Shown here: piece after piece, positions 22,234 to 64,000 of the stretch | Layout of the letters: each line of letters begins with the position of its first letter | How positions within the stretch are numbered: position 1 is the stretch's first letter | Assembly: GCA_022747635.1 (NCBI GenBank) | Contig: JAKTNV010000009.1 | Coordinates: 28,497,622 to 28,561,621 of the forward strand | Origin: Hetaerina americana | Lineage: Eukaryota; Arthropoda; Insecta; Odonata; Calopterygidae | Reading direction: 5' to 3' | Length of the DNA: 64,000 bases | Notes under the pieces: model-generated | Seen by the model: the letters and a program-made list of their open reading frames with translations, nothing else | Told to the model about the DNA's origin: nothing | Databases searched by the model: none | Translations under genes and position numbers: made by a program

Positions 22234-25021
22234 AGTATGTTTTTAATACAAATAGCCCTAATGGAAAGTTATTGCCTAACAGACAAAAGAAGAATACATT
22301 TTCTTGCATCATTCATAACCACAGCACAATAATATATAAGGTGTATTGGAGAAAAACATAGCAAATCTCCATTAAAAAAGATTTCAATTAGTTGCAGGCT
22401 AATACAGCCCAGCAAGTCCTCCTGGGAAACTTGTCAGTTGATTTCAGTACCAGATCTACTTTTTAAAACATCCTACCATGCTCAGTAGCTGAATCAAAAG
22501 CCTACTGCAATGAACTCGAATCAGAATCCAACCAAAATTACCCAGTAGATGCCCTTGTAAAAATATATTACATTAAACATATCCAGGCGAGATGTAGTGG
22601 AAGTTGGTCAATATGAAAAAAGTACAATACACTTATTATTAAAGGTTAAGATAAAATTCTCATACGCCATAATGGAGTACAAACCTTGTCTCAATGAGCC
22701 AAAATTTGCATATAAATACCTCATGGAAAAGGGCAATATTTTCAACTCCCCAAAATGAATCCAGCCAACAAATTAAACCTGAAACTCCAATTAAATCATT
22801 ATGCATTCCATTTAGGGACCAAATTAATTTATTCTGAATGCTTTAAAAAGATATCACAATTTTTTGGAGGTTTGAAAGGAATAGGAAAATCAAATTTAGT
22901 CATTGGTGCATGCCACTTTGAGACTATTAAGAAATAGAATTTCAGATTCAGAAAACTGGAGAGATCATAATGAGAAACAATAGTAATAACTTAATAGCTA
23001 AATTTTCCACAAAATAAAAGTTATTGCTGAAGGCACTCCAACGAGTAATTTGAATGAATTATTTCTTGTTGATTCAAGTAATCATTACTTTCTAGGTTTC
23101 TTCATGCAAAATAGAAAAATGTCTATCTTGACATTAATACATAGATATTATAATATTGATTATCTTTGAAGGTAATTAGTCCAAAATGTTAACAACTTAA
23201 GGTCTAATTTTGTTGTGAAATTGACTTTTCAGAGGTAGTTGAAAACATAAAACTAATGAATTAATTCATCATTTTCAAACCAATTATTGTAAAATCCAAT
23301 CACCTTATGGTAATGGATATTTGTTAACACTTCATTGTACGTTGAGCATAACTACTATGAAGTAAAATTATCAGAAAAGTACTAAGATCATAAGGAATTC
23401 ATATTTTTATATCTTTCAATAAATAAAACTATAAGAATCAACTTTCAGCCTACCATTGGAGGCAAATCAACATCTGGAGACTAGTTAAGTATTGGAGGTA
23501 ACCAAAACTGTCTTTCATATTGGCCAATAGTTATTTGGGATTAATCCAGTCGATAGTTGCCTTTGACTTACAATATTACATCATTAGTGATATCCAGTAG
23601 ATAAACAAACAACAGCAGTTGAAATCGAATTTCAATAGTATTTCAACTTATCAAGGGATGATATCATTAATAAATGCAAAATATTAACAAAAGCTATAGT
23701 AAGTACTGACAATGGCTGAGCCTGATTTTAAATCATAAATATAATTAATAACATGCTAGCCATACGCTACAATAGTGTATTCGTTCCCCATTTTGCATAA
23801 GTTTAGCATACTTTCTTTTCAGCAATTTCTCCCACACCAACCTCGATCAGCTTTAACTTTTTCTGAACAAGGTTATGCTACACTTCTTTGTCCAGTATTT
23901 AGATTTACTCGTATCTGCATTTTTGGGCGATTAAATTTGTCAAACTTCTGTGGCTTAACTATACTGTCTCAGTCGTTGAGGTTTTGTTCTTTTTTTAGGT
24001 CTAATTTATGATTATCTTCTTTCCTGAAATTCGTAATGGTTCTTGTATCTTGTCCACTATTTGGGCCCTTTTCGCATGCAAGTTTTTAAACACGGCATTA
24101 TAATTAAGGCCCGGGAACATAAGTCTCTTATCTTCGCCAACGATGGCCTCTGCAGTCGAAGGAAAGATAATTTCCCAGTAGAGCAAGGTGAAGAAATGCT
24201 GGAACAAGTGGAAGAGTTATGCTATATCCCCGGAAAAGAGGAATGTAATGATCAGAATAGGAAAGGCGAAGAAGGCTCCCTATGAGAAGATAACTGTTGA
24301 CAGAATACTATATAAGCATGGACCATTGACGAGGGGCCCATTAATGCATATAATATTTTCCTTTAAACGGATTTGAACCGTGGGCGACATAGAAGAGTTT
24401 GTAACGGAAATGAGCCGAAAACGAGGTTGATGAAAACCAATTGGATGAAATGAGGAACAAACGAAGATGTATTCGTAAAACTAGAGTCGGGAGAAGCTAA
24501 TGGAGTTCAGTCTCACGAAAAAGAAATTTAAGTAGATACATTAAGACACGATAGCTTGCTAAAGAACATATTGAAGGAAACATAAATAAAGAATTACAGA
24601 GGAAGATCAAGGATGAAATATGAGACACAATCCATCGAAAATGTCGAAGCAAGAGGATGTGAAAGAGATTCACGGGAAACAGGACATTTAGAGAATACGA
24701 TAAACCAAACCTCGGATTGATAACCCGTGACGGTGATCGATTAATATGGGTCAGTAAATATTGTATCAAGTTTACGCCACTCTTAATACACTACATCCTC
24801 ATTGAACGATGAAAATCGTTGGAAAAGTTATTCACAATAACATTAAATTTCTTTGTTCCCTTTTCTTCATTATTACCGCCAATGTGAAAATCGCAGGTCA
24901 ATTTTTTCAAATGCTCTTCTCTGGCCAATGAGAATAGCTGCATTGCAGTCAGCGGTAATTTGTAACAAAGACTCCCATTGGTTGGAAATTCTCGGCGTGG
25001 TTGGTGTTTGCCGCCGCCATT
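22234..25021. other. intergenic, no gene recognised
   Basis: AT-rich up to about 23780. The part 23780-24780 has more mixed base composition and several short open frames on both strands (60-90 codons), but none carries a motif I recognise. The last 170 bases are the promoter/5' UTR zone of the zinc-finger gene. Confidence 0.4.
24925..24981 (+). promoter_or_regulatory. paired CCAAT boxes upstream of the zinc-finger gene
   Basis: CCAAT occurs at 24925-24929 and its inverse ATTGG at 24977-24981, both within 100 bases of the start codon. This is a plausible TATA-less promoter arrangement but rests on short motifs only. Confidence 0.3.
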
Positions 25022-62673
<37,652 letters not shown>

Positions 62674-64000
62674 TTTGCTTCAATGTTGGTTACAACTCCA
62701 AACTTGTACATAAATATGAAATAAGTTGGGCTTCTTTGATGCCCTTGCAATAATTTGTGTCCAACTGACCAAAGTACGCGTACAACCTATAATTTTCAGT
62801 CTGTTAATAAATAAATGCCTCTACCTAAAGTAGGGCAAGGAGAAAATCATCTTTGACTGTTGGGAACACAGCATTGTCAGAAAGCAATACTTGATTTATT
62901 TAAATGAACATATAAAAATGTTGTACCTAATTTCATGTTTCTCAACTATTAACGTTCAGATATCACATTATGCATTTCACCTTACTGCTTGTGTATTTTG
63001 AAAACAGCACATTTGTCTCCTGGCGAGTTATTTGTTCAAGTGAATTTGATCTTGTGAGATGTGATCTAAGTTATGTTTAAATGTTGTGGCCCTGGTTGGT
63101 GCACCACAAAAAATATTTGCCGTTTTCAATGGCTCACACTTGATGAAAGGAATGATTTCTGCAAAATCAGCTTAAATGCTATAGATCCAACTTCATTAAG
63201 TCTTCCATCATTAGCTGTGTATGATTTTCACCACATGGAATTACCATGGGGTTATTTTTGGTTGTGGCGATTGGGACAGAAGTGATGGGTTGATTTGTTG
63301 GAGGAAATTTCTATTTTCAGATGCAGAAAATATTATTACCTTGTAAAAATTTTTTGGGGCTAGATGGGAGTTTATTTACTCTGAAATGAAAAGTGAAAGA
63401 GTATAGTTGACCAATAATCATTTCATATTTTTGGTGGAATATGTATTAGGATAAGCAAGCTGCTGGCATACTTGCCTTGCTTTCTGTTTGGGACACTTGC
63501 CTTGCAAATATTGTGTGCCATACTGATTTCTAAGAAGTCACCTATATTTTTACTTTGCTGTTCCTCTACCTGTAGTGTGAAATGACAAACAGTCATCCTT
63601 GTTTGAAACATCTATTCAATCAAAGAAAAAATATTGCTCAACTAAGCTATTTGTGTGTTGAAGTACTTTTCCAATGTCTTGTGTACCAATGAAGTCATTT
63701 AAATGATAGCTCTATTCATTGTAATATTTTCATTTTGAAATTATCATATTTATTTGAAGTGAAATACTGTATAAGATGTAAATATGTTACTCATACCGAA
63801 GGAATGCAAAGAAGTACAATTATTTTGTCAATGTGCAACTATGACTTGAGTTAAGGCATTAGTAGTTCAATTTCCCTTTGATTGCTACATGGCATTGTAC
63901 CAATGTTTATATTGGATACCTTTGCATTTAGCAGCACAATAAAGAAACACCTTATTGTAAACATGAATAGTGTATGTTGTAATGAGTGTGTTGAATGCTA
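62674..64000. other. ZAD gene 3' UTR and flank
   Basis: No open frame worth reporting. Contains the two polyadenylation-signal candidates. Likely 3' UTR as far as about 62830 or about 63960. Confidence 0.5.
62806..62811 (+). terminator. candidate polyadenylation signal, ZAD gene
   Basis: AATAAATAAA lies about 130 bases after the stop. A second AATAAA at 63939-63944 would give a 1.3-kb 3' UTR; both may be used. Confidence 0.45.

Noticed and set aside
24001..24376. Overlapping frames of 62-80 codons upstream of the zinc-finger gene
   Set aside because: No family motif, frames overlap on both strands, and no splice sites link them.

Overview
This window is AT-rich nuclear DNA from an arthropod, most likely an insect. 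The evidence is spliced genes with GT-AG introns, a ZAD-type C2H2 zinc-finger gene (a class greatly expanded in insects), and many mariner, RTE and jockey/CR1-like elements. I cannot name the species. No bacterial, organellar or viral coding block is visible. Layout: (1) 1-9455, + strand, the last five coding exons of PCID2, a TREX-2 mRNA-export subunit; its N-terminal exons lie upstream of the window. Its introns hold two foldback hairpin elements and mariner remnants. (2) 10404-11485, a decayed Tc1-like element. (3) 12476-14511, - strand, MED11 (Mediator head subunit) in three exons. (4) 15470-23000, a graveyard of nested repeats: an old RTE copy broken by a hairpin element, an LTR fragment and a jockey/CR1-like LINE, followed by another LINE remnant, a deleted mariner and a second copy of one hairpin family. 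(5) 25022-62673, + strand, one 19-exon gene for a protein of about 1,094 residues with an N-terminal ZAD, AT-hook-like basic patches, 13 C2H2 fingers and a Gln/Asp-Gly-Gln-rich tail. Its introns hold a nearly intact RTE element with target-site duplications, a DD34D mariner, a decayed mariner, a 555-bp internally deleted mariner with perfect 30-bp inverted ends, a 5'-truncated LINE and older LINE debris. The three host genes are housekeeping or regulatory (mRNA export, transcription initiation, DNA binding); nothing suggests that they act as one unit. The most unusual signal is a set of short inverted-repeat elements (1787-2085, 4768-5021, 15867-16042, 21917-22233). Their arms carry a hammerhead-ribozyme-like core: CUGANGA, one extra base, a hairpin, then GAAAC followed by a short palindromic helix III. 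Two of the elements have clean 12-bp target-site duplications. The layout resembles the minimal hammerheads reported in Penelope-like retroelements, but no Penelope coding sequence is present here.
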